DNA of 64,000 nucleotides from Mercurialis annua (GCF_937616625.2 NC_065570.1:68165665-68229664); one strand, 5' to 3'; positions 22,401 to 34,012 are shown, numbered from the stretch's first letter. Notes: generated by a model from the letters alone, not told the origin. Translations and numbers: made by a program.

Positions 22401-24615
22401 GAAAAGCTCAATTTTCCAAAGCTTTTGCAACTTAGAAATTGATTTTGGGAATTGCCCTGAAATCTTGTTTCTGGAAATATCAAGTGTTTCCAGCTCTACA
22501 AGTCCAAAAATAGACTCAGGAATCTCTCCAATCAAATGGGAATCTGCTAGAAACAACAAAGTCAAATTCTTCAAATTCCCAATGCTTTCAGGAATTTCAC
22601 TCTCATCAAACTCATTTTGCCCAATAGCTAGCTGAACCAAACCTGTTAAATTTCCAACCCAACCCGGAAACTTACCCGAAAAGTAGTTTAAAGACAAATC
22701 AAGAAACTCCAAGTTTCTCAAAGAAGAAAGATCAGGTAAAACTCCAACAAACTCGTTTCCGGTAAGATTCAGAATTTTCAGATGGGTGCAATTAGTAATC
22801 TCAGAAGGAAGCTTTCTTGAAAGTTTATTAGAAGGCAATGAAAGGGTAGTCAAGCTTTTAAATAAAGAAATAGAAGGTGAAATCTCACCAGAAAGAGATT
22901 TATTATCAAATGAAATTACAGTAACTTTTCCAGTTGTTGAATCACAAGTAATTCCTGAAAAGTTGCATGGAGCAAACTCTGACTCTTTCCAAGATTCCAA
23001 AACATTTAATGGGTCTTCGAGGTGTTTCTTGAATTCAAGCAAGGCCTCTGTTTCAGAATTGGATCCAAAACAAGGAAGGAGCATTGAGAAGAAAAGAATG
23101 GAGAGTAAAGAGATTCTGGCCATTATAAGAAAGAACAGAAGCTGCAATAATGCTCCTTTAAATTTCTGCCATTGATCACCAACTATTCTGAAAACAAAAT
23201 GAACAGAAAACATCTAGGCATGATTACATGGAATTTTAAAATCTATTTTGATTATGATAACTCAACAATCATAATTAAAAAAAAAATTAAGACAAAAATG
23301 ATCAATTTTTTTGGCAAAATACTCTTTCATATCTATAATTTTGACCATTTTGTTAATTATATCCTTAAAAATAATTTGGACATTATGGTACGTTAATTTT
23401 ATAATTCAGACATATACTCCGCATTTTAAACGCAAATAATCATCCATAAATTAAAATAAAAGATCAATTGTGTAAACTAATCATATATAAAATTCAAAAT
23501 TTATAAAATAAATTTCAAAAATAGGTTTAAATTGAGAGTCCTAATGTGAAAAATTGGCGGACTAAAATATCCAAACTAATTTTTAGAAATATATTTAATA
23601 AAATGGTTAATATTATGAATATAAAAAAGCATTTTGCCTTTTTCACTTCATACGGATGAATAAAAAAAATCCCTTTAATTTTTTTTTTTTTTAAAAGATC
23701 TGAACTGAAAGAGCATTATTAAGGATGTGGATTTGGTCAAACGAACCGAACCGAAGTAATTTCTGAAAGAAAAAGATAATCAAACCAAACCAAACTAAAT
23801 TTTTAAAATTTAAAATATTTCAAACTAAAGCGAATTAAACAATCAGTTTAATTATTATTATTATTATTTTGTTTGTTTCAATTTGTACTAAAACTGAATT
23901 GCATTTTCTGCTTTCGAAACCTAACCAAAATCCAAATATTTTTCATAATTCGAAACCGAAAGGAACTAATTTATCAATTCGGTATAATAATTATTCGATT
24001 TAGTTCGATTTTTGAACATCCTAATCATAACTAATAAAGTAATATAATAAGGAAAATACTTTAGGTTAACATAGAGACAAAAGAGAGAGAGCCTAAAGCA
24101 ATAGAGCAAGGGTGACGTTAGAACGTCAATTTTGTCTTTAGCTGTGACATATATTATTATTGCAAGAACCCAAAAAAGTAAAACAGAACTTTAAAGTCAC
24201 TCATAAACTATTCATCATTTTTTTGATATTTTGTTATAATTATGAATTATGATCATGGGGCTTAGTTTTGTTTAGCAAGTAAAGCAAAACAAAGCAATCA
24301 AAAAGTTCATTAATTGTAATGATTAATATCCATTAAAAATCAGCTATTTAATCATATGAAACCACATCTCATTAATCACTTCAAGAAAGTAAAAAGTAAG
24401 CTTTAGAAAGATCCAAATCCATAATTTGTCTTAATGAAGATCCCATCAACCAAACCAAATAAAAGAAAAAGAGTACCTTGGTGAGAATTGGAATCTGAGT
24501 TTCTTGAATCCACTTGCTGTTCTGAAACATTAAACTCAAGATATGATTATTTGACATTGAATTCTTAGTTTCTTGTCAAGAAAATGTAAAATAAGCAGGA
24601 ATTCAAGAAATTACC
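19466..24615 (-). CDS. CEPR2: LRR receptor-like kinase, CEPR2 type
   Basis: Leucine-rich-repeat receptor kinase (subfamily XI). The CEPR2 class binds CEP-type peptides in nitrogen-status and root signalling in Arabidopsis; that role is transferred by family. Coding exons 23123-20606 and 19848-19466 give 966 residues, like the roughly 977 of CEPR2. Signal peptide about 1-20; LRRNT with APCNFSGITCD; about 20 LRRs of the LxxLxLxxNxxSGxIP type; transmembrane helix about 609-632; kinase with GIGGTGKVYR, Lys701 in VAVKQL, HRDIKSSN near 796, DFGVA, GTHGYIAPE across the intron, and the ending CTTKLPNLRPNMREVVK. A further in-frame ATG at 23213 is upstream of a good acceptor (TTTTGTTTTCAG ending at 23188) and is thus intronic. 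The real start is the ATG at 23123. Two untranslated exons are inferred: one ending at 24615 and one at 24521-24477. A 4-codon upstream frame (23172-23158) precedes the start. Confidence 0.92.
20059..20245. mobile_element. hAT-like MITE in CEPR2 coding intron
   Basis: 187 bp from TAGAAGTGTGCATTC to GCACACCTCCATA, with flanks CCTTGAAC (20051-20058) and CCCTGAAC (20246-20253), a near-perfect 8-bp duplication. Internal ACCGAACTG and GGTTTGGT words resemble the other hAT-like copies. It lies in the 757-bp intron that splits the kinase domain. Confidence 0.65.
23158..23172 (-). promoter_or_regulatory. upstream ORF in CEPR2 5'UTR
   Basis: In the inferred mature 5'UTR the exon starting at 23187 reads ATG GCA GAA ATT TAA, a four-codon frame ending 34 nt before the main ATG at 23123. 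Its start (ATCAATGGC) is in good context, so it could lower or condition translation. This depends on the exon border at 23187 being right. Confidence 0.5.
23708..24023. mobile_element. hAT-like repeat in CEPR2 5'UTR intron
   Basis: Stretch rich in AAACCAAACC and ACCGAACCG words, bounded by TAAGGATGTGGATTTGG on the left and TTGAACATCCTAA on the right, which are inverted counterparts (AGGATGT/ACATCCT). No clean 8-bp duplication was matched. It sits in the intron between 23188 and 24476. Confidence 0.45.
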
Positions 24616-25216
24616 TGAAATGAAAATCTCGTGATGAATAAAAGAGGTAGAGTTTTTTCTCTCCAAGAAAACAAGAACACAGTTGAAACTTTAAAGAATT
24701 AAGATGAAAACTAAAGAACAGGATTGCTTCTTTAGTTTATTGAATTCTGGAAAGAAAATGGAGCTCTGTTTCCTGAGAAAAAGCTGAAAACAGAGCACTG
24801 TAATAAAGAAGAAACATTAAAAAGCAAGAATTTGAGTACAGGGATGAAGACTAATGGTACTGAATAGTCCAAATTGGAATCAAATTAGAGAAGCAAGTGA
24901 TTTGGCTTGAAATAATGGGAAAAGAATGTGAAGATTGAGAGTATAGAAAGAGAAAAGAAAGTGGGTGAAGTCGTTTTGTATTGGCGTTTAGTCACCTTCG
25001 TTTATCAGTACACATTATTTTGTAGTGGGGGCTCTGGATATGCATTAGTTTAGTTACATCACTTCTTGTTTTTTTTTTTTTTTTATTGGATAAAGGTTCA
25101 AATACGCTCTTATTGTTTAGGCTTAAGAATAAATCAGTCCCTCGTGATTTTTTAGTCTCAAAAACAAGCTTAACATTTTTAACTTAGATTAAATGTGTTC
25201 CTGTAACGGAGATAAA

Positions 25217-25345
25217 GAGTAATGCTATATAACCCAACACTTTCCTTCACTATTATATTAAATCCACTTTTATCAAAAAATTCTGACACGTGGTACGATA
25301 TAATTTATTTTAAATATTCGGAGTATTAGAACAAAATTAGTGTTG
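25217..25345. mobile_element. MITE, AATGCTATATAACCC family (partial)
   Basis: Begins GAGTAATGCTATATAACCCA, the left end shared with copies at about 33826, 43246 and 60370. The internal ACACGTGGTACG resembles the middle of that family, but the inverted right end is missing or too diverged to place. Confidence 0.5.
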
Positions 25346-25687
25346 GTTTGTAAGGCTACTCAAGAAAAGGGGAGGGGGTAGGGGGGAATTGATGTCTTAA
25401 AAATAGTCTTACTTAAATAAAATTAGCTTGATAATATAAGACTAATTTTAACAGAGTATAAGCGCAATAAAGTAAAGATATGTTGAAAAATAAGAGACAC
25501 AGAGAGTTATAGTGGTTCAGCAACTGCTTACATCTAATCCTTAAAATATTCCCGTCTTGAGTGTCTACTATCAATTTCTATTACGGGCTAGAAACACGTG
25601 TTTTGAAAATACAACATTAAAAACTATCTTGTTTAACCTGATTTTTTCACCTCTAGTTTTAAGATCTAAAAACTTTAAACCAGTAAA

Positions 25688-25794
25688 CTTGTTTTTTTTA
25701 TATAATTGGGAGGGGAAATACTTGTGGAAGGAAACGAACCCTCTACCTAGCAGTTCATACCGCTTATACCATTTGAGTTATAGCTCATCGGTAG
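25688..25794 (-). repeat. tRNA-derived SINE-like unit
   Basis: On the minus strand it reads GAGCTATAACTCAAATGGTA then TAAGCGG, matching a pol III A box, with GAGGGTTCGTTTCC as B box about 40 nt later, followed by a T/A-rich tail. The same plan recurs at 38262, 44966, 45664, 56157 and 58874. No complete tRNA cloverleaf, so not a tRNA gene. Confidence 0.6.
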
Positions 25795-27476
25795 TAAACT
25801 TGTTACTTAGGTATTTATAAAATTCTTTAACAAATAGATTGTTTTTGTTTTGCACGAAAAATCCCACTAATACATATAAGATTATAGGTATTATAAGTTT
25901 AAGAAAACACCAATGACTGATACTCAAAAAAATAGTGAATAAAATGATTCATTAATGTATAAAAGTATCTCACTTGAAGAATATATTCGCTCAAAAATCT
26001 TGCTTGAAAAGAATGAAAGATGTACTGTTCATAAAATATATGATCAAAAATAACCTCAAGATATTTTCAACCTAAATTTGTTAGGTTATAAGACAAATCA
26101 AAATAGTTTAGAAGCAATTTACAAACACATAGACGAAGTAAACGTAGAATTGTAATGCTAATTTTACCAAAATTAGTTTTTCTCTCCTTTATTTTTTCTG
26201 CACATATACATACTACATGACAACTAGTTTGATGCTAGCAAAATTTTACAAAACCGTCCTTTGCAAAAAAAAAAAATCGTTCTAGACGCATGTAAAAACA
26301 TTTGAGCTTCAACCTCCAGAACTTTATTAAACCATATATTTTTACAAAAAGACCTATACACTATTAACTATTCGGTCCAACTTGATTCATTGTCTGGATT
26401 GAATTCTTCAATTTCAAATTTTTTTGATTAGAAACCAGTTTTATCATTTTTCAAATTAGTGTCTACAAAATGAAGAGCATTAGAAAGCAAAAATATTAAA
26501 TGTTATTTGATCAAAATTATGAATCATCAAATTTAGGGGTAATCTTTAGCAAAAATAATTTGAGTTAGCATGCATTCATATTTGTAGTCTTAAACTCACA
26601 TCACGTGCCTTAAACTTTAGATTAAATACATGGTAATTCCTATAAAACAAAAGACTAAAGATAATAAAATCAATTACTGTTGCATGGTTGAAAAATCTTG
26701 AAAAAATAATTGGATTACTAAACTTGTGTAGGATTTAATCCCAGTATTGGCTAAAATTGACGAATTTCCAAAACATGCTGAAAATACATATATTTAAATT
26801 GATTGAGGACTTGGAACACATTTTAATTTGACATTTAGTTATGGAACCCAAGAGAAATTGACCACTTTTGAAAAAGATAAAACAACACCGACAGATTTTT
26901 GGCATTTAGACATGATAATAAGTAATTTTATCATAAACTAAAATATTTGTTTTATTATTTTTGAAGAGTAATGCTATTTTTATTAATATTCCATATCCCA
27001 TCATTCTATTAGTGTCTAGTAATTTATTTAAATCTGACAGAATTATATAATTAACAATCATTTGGTACTCTCAATTTTTAATGGTGCCATATTTTCATAT
27101 GTCGTGAAAAATAATTGTGAAAATATTAAACATAAATAGATTGAAATTAAAACAAAATATTAAATTTAAATAGTTCTTATGATTATTTTTCACGCATTTT
27201 TTAACGGATATGATTTGCTTTATTTTTTAGAGCTACAAATTATTAAAATAGATCAACTTTAATTTATATGAATTCTTTCTATAAATAAAAGGGCCAACAT
27301 AATTTTTTATTTTGCATAAAATGAAAAACTTCTTCCATAACTGAGTTTGTAATTTAGACAGATTTAACCAACTGCATTAAGCAAGATAAAATAGGTACCA
27401 GTTGAATTGGATAAAACTATAATTTCAATTCAAAATTTTATCTGTAGAGAACTATATTTGAAAGTTTTATTCTCTT

Positions 27477-28280
27477 TTTTTTTTGAGATAAAAAGTTCTA
27501 TTAATCAAAAGCTGATTGATCAGCCAATACATAGAATTTGATAATTGGAGGGACATGCCCCAACCAATTAGATAAACTAAAATAGTCATATGCTACCACA
27601 TGAGATTTTCTATTAAAACAACATTTATGCATCTCAATTAAGCTAAAGTAGTCATGTGCTATTAAACTGATAATATTACAAAGCAAGGAGTTGTTGTTGA
27701 AGACATCCATTACAACCTTTAAAATAAAGGGAATTAGATTAGCTTCGCTCGCCATGATAATACTACCTTTAATCGCACGACTGCTACAGCTAGCAGCTAT
27801 AACTTCATCGTTAAAATCTCTGATCACATCTTCTGTGACATGTCTCTTCTCTTGAACATTAAAGACATCATCGATATTGACGCAAAACATACCGATATTT
27901 GATGAAATCCGTCGTAAGATGATGGCTCTAATTGTTTTAGAGATCCAAGTCGCTTGCATCGCAAAAAACAATGTCATCTCTAACGATGAAAATAAACTAT
28001 TCTTAATTTCGATTAGATCAGATCTAATGAAATTAAGATACTAGAATAAAAATAATTTCTAAATCTAGACCATAAATGGCCAAGAAAGAAATTTTATTCA
28101 AAATTAAAGATAAAAACTATAAAAAAAGCTAAAAAGACTGAATATGAGAGATTAGGGAGGTGATTTTAGGCCAAGAATGGCCAAAAACCACCTCCCAAAT
28201 GACAAAAAGAAGAAAACTTACTAGGGTTTGAGAGGTTTCTCAAAGAGAGAGACGGCTAGGGTTTTTCATTTTTAGGCTCC
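27477..28280 (-). mobile_element. short LINE derivative with RNase H tail
   Basis: Minus-strand non-LTR element: it ends in a poly(A) (T-run at 27475-27484) and is flanked by a 16-bp duplication AAAGTTTTATTCTCTT (27461-27476, 28281-28296). The 5' part, AACCCTAGCCGTCTCTC then GGGAGGTGGTTTTTGGCCA, matches the 5' part of the element at 28849. The 3' part encodes a 157-codon frame (27977-27501) resembling the C-terminal RNase H and tail of plant L1 ORF2 (KVVMDVFNNNSLLCNIIS, CCFNRKSHVVA, ending VLADQSAFD). ORF1, endonuclease and reverse transcriptase are absent, so the copy is internally deleted rather than 5'-truncated. Confidence 0.8.
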
Positions 28281-28848
28281 AAAGTTTTATTCTCTTAATC
28301 ATCTTTATTTACTTCATTTGGATAATAGCTTGACTAAATAGTAAATATCCCCTAATCACATACATCTGTCTAAATTGCCATAGTTAACTATAAAGACTAC
28401 TAAATCAGAATGCCAAAACAAAAGACAAGACAAAATTACGTTAATCAGAATCGCTAAACAGTTTTCCTAATAAATAAATAAAAAGAAATTAATTAGATGA
28501 AGTAACTCACTTTAAAATTACTCGGACATTAGTCATACTAGTCCTTGAGTTGATAGGGACTCATCAATTTAAATATGCCAAAATAAAAATTCCAATTATG
28601 AAATGTTGAAATTAATCATAAAAACATGAAAAGGACTAGTTAAGAGGGTCCAAATGAACAGTAATAGAATGGGTAATAACAAAATTTAACTGACCCTATT
28701 TAACAAAATTAACTGAACTGAATTTTTTGAATAAAACATAATTTACTTTTCAATTTTAACTCTTAAAACTGAATTAATGGGAGCAACTATTTAAAAAAAA
28801 TCAACATAGAACTTTTATACAACTTAAGATCAAAACAAGTAAGATTCA

Positions 28849-29435
28849 AAAAGTCTCTCTCTCATCTCTCTAAACTCTCTCTTTCTTTTCAGAAACCCTA
28901 GCCGTAACAAGAGGGAGGTGATTTTGGCCATTGTTTGGTTCAAAATCACCTCCCTACCTTCTCGTTTTCTCTTTAAATCTCGTATTTAGTTTATTTTACG
29001 TCAATAATCACAGATCTGAGATCTGTTGGTTTTTTTCTTTCTTCCTTTATGGATGTTTTATCTTCCTTAGTGGAGTTCTGGCTCTTACCCTTTATGGATT
29101 TTGCTATTTCCTTGATGGAATTATCTACGGAACGTAGATCTGAAGTGCTATCAGTAGAAATCTTATTTCTAATATTCTCTCAATCGGACTCATTCAAAGA
29201 CCAAAGAGTCGATTTGTGGTTTAAAATAACCTTCTAGTGGAGCGGACGGATCGCCGAGTTGCACATTCAAAGAGCTACGTCAATGCGATTGAAGAAATTA
29301 GATATGATTTTTTGTTATTTTACTGATATTCTATTATTGTACCTCTTGAATATATTGATATATTCAATATTTGATCAAGTTGTATTTTTATTTCTCTATT
29401 AATGAAATTTTCATTATTCTCAAAAAAAAAAAAAA
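28849..29435 (+). mobile_element. short LINE derivative, plus strand
   Basis: 587 bp with a 13-bp duplication CAAGTAAGATTCA (28836-28848, 29436-29448) and a 3' A-run. It starts with CT-rich sequence, then AAACCCTAGCCGTAACAAG and GGGAGGTGATTTTGGCCATTG, close to the 5' part of the element at 27477-28280. Its 3' part ends TTATTTCTCTATTAATGAA then TTTTCATTATTCTC plus A-run, a typical L1 3' end. No RT or RNase H is recognisable in the frames at 28931-29237. Confidence 0.8.
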
Positions 29436-29448
29436 CAAGTAAGATTCA

Positions 29449-29863
29449 CGGTAAATTTGGTGATCTCATGTGATAAAGAAAAATAAATTTATATTACAAT
29501 CATAAACGTTTTAGTAGTAGCTATTTCACAATTTTCAAAGGCAAATTCAATAACTGCGATGTAGCTAATACAAATTTTGATCTTTTAAAAAAATTATGAT
29601 CGGAAAATTTGGATAATCGCAAAAATTTGTTAAAACTAATATAAATCTGCAGTAAATAAATTTGAGCATTCATAACATTTTTTAAATAAATCAATCGAAT
29701 TTAATTAAATAGGATTCATCAAAAAATCAAAATAGGTGATCATCCAGAATAAAAAAATCTTGATCGAGTTCCGGAAAATATCAACACAAAAAACGAGTAT
29801 CTATAAATATTTAACCATCATTAAAACACATCAAAACGAACAAAAATTATATAATAAAATAAT
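29449..29863. other. AT-rich spacer
   Basis: Between the plus-strand LINE derivative and the first foldback element. Low-complexity AT-rich sequence; the 67-codon frame at 29736-29939 shows no motif and runs into the foldback repeat. Confidence 0.5.
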
Positions 29864-30128
29864 TTTAAGTGGCAATTTGCCCCATCAACTTGCAAGTAAT
29901 GTGCAATTAACACATAAATTAATTTTGTGGGCAAATTAGTCACGAATTTATTGATTATGGGCAATTAATCCCATTTTGGCAATTCCCCCTTCAACTTGTA
30001 AACTATTTTGCCAAAATGGAGTTAATTATCCATAATTACCAAGTTCGTGACTAATTTACTTATAAAATTAATTTATATGTTAATTGCTTATTGTTTATAA
30101 ATTGAGCGGACAAATTGCCACTTAAGTC
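29864..30128. mobile_element. foldback element, TTAAGTGGCAATTTGCC ends
   Basis: 265 bp with long inverted arms: TTAAGTGGCAATTTGCCC at the left and GACAAATTGCCACTTAAGTC at the right, continuing inward through TGTGCAATTAACACATAAAT and its inverse. Flanked by TAATAAAATAAT (29852-29863 and 30129-30140). Mutator-like by structure; no coding capacity. Confidence 0.7.
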
Positions 30129-30239
30129 TAATAAAATAATCTATTAAAAGAATGACTTTAAGCTAAAAAGCTGAAAATTACCTTTTTGCACACTTAGAAA
30201 CTAAACGGCGGTGAAAATTGAGATATTTAACTGAAATAT

Positions 30240-30550
30240 GACTTAAGTAGCAATTTGCCCCCTCAACTTATAAACAATGGACAATTAACATATAAATTAA
30301 TTTTGTGGGCAAATTAGTCATGAATTTGCATATTATGGGCAGTTAGTCCCATTTTAAAAATATAACTTAAACTTTGATGAGGTAAATTGCCAATTGAGGG
30401 ACAAATAACTTACAAGTTTAGGAGGCAAATTGCCAAAATGGGGCTAATTGCCCATAATATGCAAGTTCATGACTAAATTGCCCACCTAGTTAATTTGTGT
30501 GTTAATGGTCCATTGCTTACAAGTTGAGGGGGCAAATTGCTACTTAAGTC
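30240..30550. mobile_element. foldback element, GACTTAAGTAGCAATTTGCC ends
   Basis: 311 bp, same family as 29864-30128. Ends GACTTAAGTAGCAATTTGCC and its exact inverse GGCAAATTGCTACTTAAGTC, with a perfect 10-bp duplication ACTGAAATAT (30230-30239, 30551-30560). The two copies lie about 110 bp apart and have separate duplications, so they are independent insertions. Confidence 0.85.
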
Positions 30551-30599
30551 ACTGAAATATAGATATATTCTTCTAATTGCTTAAAAGTTATCCACTTTT

Positions 30600-31012
30600 A
30601 AACTTTTTTTCAATTGCACCCTGACGTTGGAAAACTCTCTCAAAACCTTCCCACCTTTAAATTCCATTCCAATTGCACCCTGACGTAGGAAAATCCTCTC
30701 AAAATCTCCTTACCTTTAGATTTATTTTCAATTATACCTTAAATTAGAAATTTTTATGATTTTGATTTTAAAAAGTTATTGGATATAATTTTATAATTAA
30801 TAATTTTTTATATTATTAATAATATCAGTGTTTAATTAGAATATAGAAATAAAATATTATTTTAAATTGTTTTTCATGAGAAAAGAGGTCAATTTAATAT
30901 TTTGGAGTATAATTGAAAAAGAATCTAAAGGTGGAGGGGTTTTGAGAGGATTTTCCTACGTCAGGGTGCAATTGAAAATAAATTTAAAGATGGGGGAATT
31001 TTGAGTGATTAA
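30600..31012. mobile_element. foldback repeat, GCACCCTGACGT arms
   Basis: The left arm contains CAATTGCACCCTGACGTAGG then AAAATCCTCTCAAAA; the right arm is its inverse, GAGAGGATTTTCCTACGTCA then GGGTGCAATTG (about 30945-30975). The left arm is partly duplicated in tandem (30615-30650 and 30673-30705). AT-rich centre. Borders are approximate and no duplication was identified. Confidence 0.6.
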
Positions 31013-31075
31013 CCCTATTCTAAATTATATAAACATATTGTATTTATATTTATTTTAAAAATAAATAGAAAAATA

Positions 31076-31246
31076 CTTTATAACCCATATTTTTAACCAA
31101 ACTCTTTCAACCCACTTTACATGATAAGATTTCATTTGTCAAATTCTCACCCAAAAGTGTATATTTCGAAAAATAGAATTTAATAAATCCACACATCAGG
31201 CGGTACAAAAAGGTGGGTTAAAAATGTTGAATTATATAGTGTTATT
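31076..31246. mobile_element. MITE, AATGCTATATAACCC family (diverged)
   Basis: TTTATAACCCATATTTTTAA on the left and AAGGTGGGTTAAAAATGTTG then AATTATATAGTGTTAT on the right are inverted partners, with the internal block AAAGTGTATATTTCGAAAAA shared with the copies at 33826 and 43246. Ends are degraded. Confidence 0.5.
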
Positions 31247-31882
31247 TATACAAATACTCCGTGCTCAAACTTAAATATACATAAAAAAATTTAGTGTTCT
31301 ATAATTCTATTTGTTTCTGGTTGTGATCAAAATCTCTTAATTAATTTATGAAAATTAGTTATTAATTATAGTATTAATTATTCTTAAAATAGCATAAAGA
31401 TAATAAATTACTTGTGGGTTGAAGAAAGGAGTAAAACGTTTGGCAGCGATTTTTATACTCCATAGATTTATTTCTGCACTCCAAAATCCATTAAATTGAC
31501 CTTAATGCCCTTAAGACTTTTAAACTTTTGTCTTTTTCTAATAATACATGTACAGTGCCTATACACATTCTCAACCTTCACATTTCTTCTCCCTCTCTTT
31601 TGCTCCCTTTCTTTCTTATTTTATTTTATTTTTTCTCCGCATATATGTAAATATATTACTACCTAATCACCATATCTTTTTTATCATCTTATTTTAATTA
31701 AAATTATTACTATAAATTCTCATTTTCATTTAACGGTCAAACTTAAGAGAAATTTAAATTTAAATTTAAACACTAAAAAAATGGCTAGAGTAAAATATTT
31801 ATTATTAAAACTAAATGTACATTCTTCAAAGAATTAATTTTTTTCTTTGAAACTAATGAATTAAAATTGTTTAACTATTTAA

Positions 31883-31937
<55 letters not shown>

Positions 31938-32802
31938 CTCAATTTTATTTAAGACTTTGTACTTTATTTTTTAAAAGTAAAACTCTATAATTTTATTTCC
32001 TCAAAAAGTAAGTTATTGTATGATTCAAAATAAACACACCATTAATGCGAATAAAAATTATATTTGGAAACTTTTATAATAAAAAAATAGTTGTAATTCA
32101 TTTTACCAAGATTAAGTCTCTATACTTTTATTTTTATAAAATTAAGAATTTGGAAATAAATTCGTTTAATTATGATAGTATTCATTATAATTAATTTATT
32201 ATAAAAAATGTCTATCACTCATTCAATAATTACATTAATTAATTTAATATTGACATAATATAATATATAAATAATAACTTATAAAATTAAAATATTTAAA
32301 ATAAAATTTTATTTTTGTAAACTTTAATTAAAAAAATGCAAATTTAAAATAATTAACCTTGTGTAATTTGTAAATACATGTTTATTTTATAACTACAATA
32401 TTTGATAATTTAATAATTTTCAATGTTCATAAAAAACTATATGTTTAAATTATTTTTATACATATATCCATAATTCATTATTTTTTAAAATAAATTTTAC
32501 ACGGATTTCATAAAAAATATGAACATATCAAAGGTATAAAATTTTATAAGTATTTTTGGGACAATACCTTTTTTTAACTAAAAATGAAACTAATCAAAAG
32601 TCATTCAACTTATTTAATATAATAATAATAACTGGATATTTTAATATATATACTGAAATTTTAATAACTTTAATCCATAATTTATATAATATGCAATTAA
32701 TTATTTAATTACCTATATTATAATTTTAGATGGGAGATTTTAAATATTTTGAGATAATATATTTAATTGTCTAAAAATAAAATATAAAAATGTAAATGTA
32801 TA
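31247..32802. repeat. AT-rich spacer with (AT)n microsatellite
   Basis: Extremely AT-rich with a pure (AT)n run at about 31884-31934. No open frame of note and no transposon ends found. The sequence around 31430-31640 (CACTCCAAAATCC, CTTCTCCCTCTC) is the only less biased part. Confidence 0.6.
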
Positions 32803-33360
32803 TCTATACTATATATAAAAGCACGGATGGGAGGGGGGACATGCAAATTTACTGAATAATCATTTCCAGTTTACTACTAAATAAAGGTTTTATAGTCATT
32901 AACTAATTAGTTATTTAATTAATCACTATTGTAATTAAAGTTCTAATTAGAATGGATAGTTAAATTATCTCCAATTTAATTTTTAGTATGTAAAAAATAA
33001 CTAAATTGTCTTCAAATTAGTAGGAATACCTATCTTTTAGTTTGATTGAACTACAAAATTAAAATATTGTATTTGATCAATATATTATTATTTAAATTTC
33101 TATCTTATTATTTTTAAAGATATTATTAATAAAATTAAGTTAATTATTTAATTATGGTTATTATAAAACCAAAAGAAGAATAAATTCAGTATGGAAAAAA
33201 ATTTAATAACCGAATATATTATATTTACTTTTACAAAAATTCTTAACTAATTTAATATTAATTATAAATAAAAAATTGATATAATTATAATAAATTTACT
33301 AATATGTTTATTGATGAGTTATGTTACGAGACACGTGCATAGCACGTAATGCGAAACTAG
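32803..33360 (+). mobile_element. Helitron, non-autonomous, plus orientation
   Basis: 558 bp starting TCTATACTATATATAAAAGC and ending with the perfect hairpin ACGTGCATAGCACGT followed by AATGCGAAACTAG. It is inserted between A (32802) and T (33361) with no duplication. TC start, 3' hairpin, CTAG end and A/T target are the Helitron signature. The internal part is AT-rich without Rep/helicase. Confidence 0.88.
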
Positions 33361-33825
33361 TATATAAAAATAAAGTGATTCACTTTAGATATTTTATAAT
33401 TTAATTATTATCTTCTTTTTTTTTTTATGAATAATCATTATCTTTCTTACTAGTACTTCTTTTCATACTAAATCTAAAATTGAAAGTAATTACAGTACGA
33501 GAAGTGAAATATATATTTTGACAACTTATTTCAACTTAACATAAGTGAATAAGGAGAGTAACTAAAGGAATAAGATTAGAAGGATATTATTGTCAATTTA
33601 AGAAAATTATAGAGTGCCAATATCAACCATGGAGTGCGAAAAGCGGTACCCAAAACGTTCTGCTAAAAGACAGTGACAATAAGGTAAGAGGACATTGGGC
33701 ATTAACGCAGTGACTCCCAACCAACCAACAGGCAGGATCGCACCAAATAATTGAGTGTACAAGCAATCTTCTAATGTGGCCTTACAGCTGTATATGGGCT
33801 ATAAAAATATTTTATATCTATTAAA
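33361..33825. other. spacer
   Basis: AT-rich up to about 33600, then a mixed-composition block (33630-33790). No open frame or repeat ends recognised. Confidence 0.4.
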
Positions 33826-34012
33826 AACGAGTAATGTTATATAACTTAACACTTTTAATCCATCGTTTTTTTACTGCCTGACGTACCAATCAAAGAGTGT
33901 ATTGATTAAATTTTATTTTCTAAAATATACATTTTTTGATGGGAATTGGACGAATGAGACTTTGCCACGTTAGATGAGTTAAAAGAGTTGGATTAAAAAG
34001 GTGGGTTATAAA
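33826..34012. mobile_element. MITE, AATGCTATATAACCC family
   Basis: Left end GAGTAATGTTATATAACTTA, right end AAAAGGTGGGTTATAA, internal GCCTGACGTACCAATCAAAG and TGGGAATTGGACGAATGAG. About 187 bp. The same internal blocks occur at 43246 and 60370, which identifies the family. Confidence 0.6.

Larger units (their letters stand above)
24616..27460. other. CEPR2 upstream region and repeat-rich spacer
   Basis: The first few hundred bases above 24615 hold the CEPR2 first exon and promoter (A/G-rich, many GAAAG words). From about 25070 it turns into repeat debris: a MITE left end (25217), a SINE-like unit (25688), and around 25370-25560 a block with AGAGACACAGAGAGTTATAG then TGGTTCAG that resembles part of an LTR but has no partner. 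The remainder is AT-rich with no gene. Confidence 0.45.

Noticed and set aside
21001..23175. Several plus-strand frames of 60-130 codons opposite the LRR kinase
   Set aside because: They are shadows of the minus-strand LRR and kinase coding sequence and have no family resemblance.
23124..23213. In-frame upstream ATG giving a 30-residue longer CEPR2 protein
   Set aside because: The acceptor TTTTGTTTTCAG ends at 23188, so the 5' part of that extension is intronic. A proper signal peptide begins at the ATG at 23123.
25370..26230. An LTR retrotransposon
   Set aside because: The sequence has an LTR-like feel but I found no second LTR, primer-binding site, polypurine tract or gag-pol remnant.
32800..33361. 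CRISPR or prokaryotic-type repeat system
   Set aside because: The repeats in this window are eukaryotic transposable elements; no spacer-repeat periodicity or cas-like gene exists.
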